Positions 63,851-64,000 of a stretch of 64,000 nucleotides of DNA are shown piece after piece (the first letter of the stretch is position 1; each line of letters opens with the position of its first letter). The DNA comes from JAJEFO01 sp022819605 (lineage in GTDB: Bacteria > Pseudomonadota > Alphaproteobacteria > Rhodobacterales > Rhodobacteraceae): contig OZ244901.1 of the NCBI GenBank assembly GCA_965221545.1, positions 3,968,001 to 4,032,000 of the forward strand, in the 5' to 3' direction. The notes beneath the pieces were generated by a model. The model worked only from the letters and a program-made list of their open reading frames with translations, had not been told where the DNA came from and ran no database searches. The translations under genes and the position numbers were made by a program.

Positions 63851-64000
63851 CGATCAAGCTTACGCATGTGGTCGGGAGCGGAACACCCATTCAAGTAAGC
63901 GTTGGGAACGGGCGGGTGCACTATGGCGTGTTGACGTGCGGCCATGTGCTCGGAGCGTTTGAAAAGCCCGTGTCCGACTCGCGAGACGGATCCCTGACCT
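63835..64000 (+). CDS. Partial open frame with a trypsin-like GVLTCGHV motif, runs off the window
   Basis: The frame gives EDEPIKLTHVVGSGTPIQVS, VGNGRVHYGVLTCGHVLGAF and EKPVSDSRDGS, open to the last base. The GVLTCGHV segment resembles the catalytic-His region of trypsin-like proteases (GVVTAGHV). No start codon with a ribosome-binding site is seen, so it may be a 5'-truncated gene fused to the broken recombinase, or chance. Confidence 0.35.

Overview
The window is a high-GC stretch of an alphaproteobacterial chromosome. The markers are Rhodobacterales-type porins ending in Phe, an NDUFS4-like complex I accessory subunit, a DUF4864 protein, a TRAP permease and enolase-superfamily/beta-ketoadipate genes. 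No ribosomal marker is present, so placement below class is a guess. The genome looks degenerate and rich in repeats: many genes carry a single in-frame stop or a 1-2 base frameshift, and there are many insertion-sequence and recombinase remnants. All three stop codons also end intact genes, so the interruptions are best read as pseudogenes, not recoding.

Layout. 0-4.1 kb: catabolic genes (dehydratase C-terminus, enol-lactonase-like hydrolase, decayed PcaC-like gene, zinc alcohol dehydrogenase, MR/MLE-type dehydratase). 4.6-5.8 kb: nonsense-interrupted DUF4143 ATPase. 6.8-8.7 kb: tyrosine integrase repeat, present again inverted at 40.1-42.0 kb. 8.8-9.6 kb: IS1595 remnant. 10-23 kb: surface-lipoprotein region with three porin + lipoprotein operons, a Slam (surface lipoprotein assembly modifier) gene, and a lipoprotein joining a metzincin protease to a TbpB-like C-terminal barrel. 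23.7-31 kb: DUF4864 protein, uvrB, NDUFS4-like subunit, tRNA-Arg(UCU), amber-interrupted recQ with three HRDC domains. 31-36 kb: toxin-antitoxin-like pair, GNAT fragment, interrupted TRAP permease, Cache-domain protein. 36.5-40 kb: one-polypeptide two-component regulator and another TbpB-like lipoprotein. 42-49 kb: mobile-element graveyard (tyrosine recombinases including a recombinase-in-trio element, IS21, IS4, group II intron 3' end) around one methyltransferase. 49.4-56.1 kb: two more porin + lipoprotein operons as a large inverted repeat, with porin, lipoprotein and protease fragments. 56-62 kb: decayed tnpB, HNH nuclease, AbiE toxin, TrlF-like gene and pRiA4b ORF-3-like gene, with an intact AbiEi antitoxin. 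62-64 kb: second tandem tyrosine-recombinase element.

Most interesting system. Five operons share one plan: porin, a short intercistronic hairpin, then a lipoprotein with a near-identical leader, a variable middle and a C-terminal beta-barrel of the kind carried by Slam clients. A Slam gene and a predicted Slam-exported protease lie beside three of them. I infer a surface-display system in which porins replace the usual TonB receptor partner. Silent fragments nearby may feed recombination. The sequence supports the architecture; export and function are untested.
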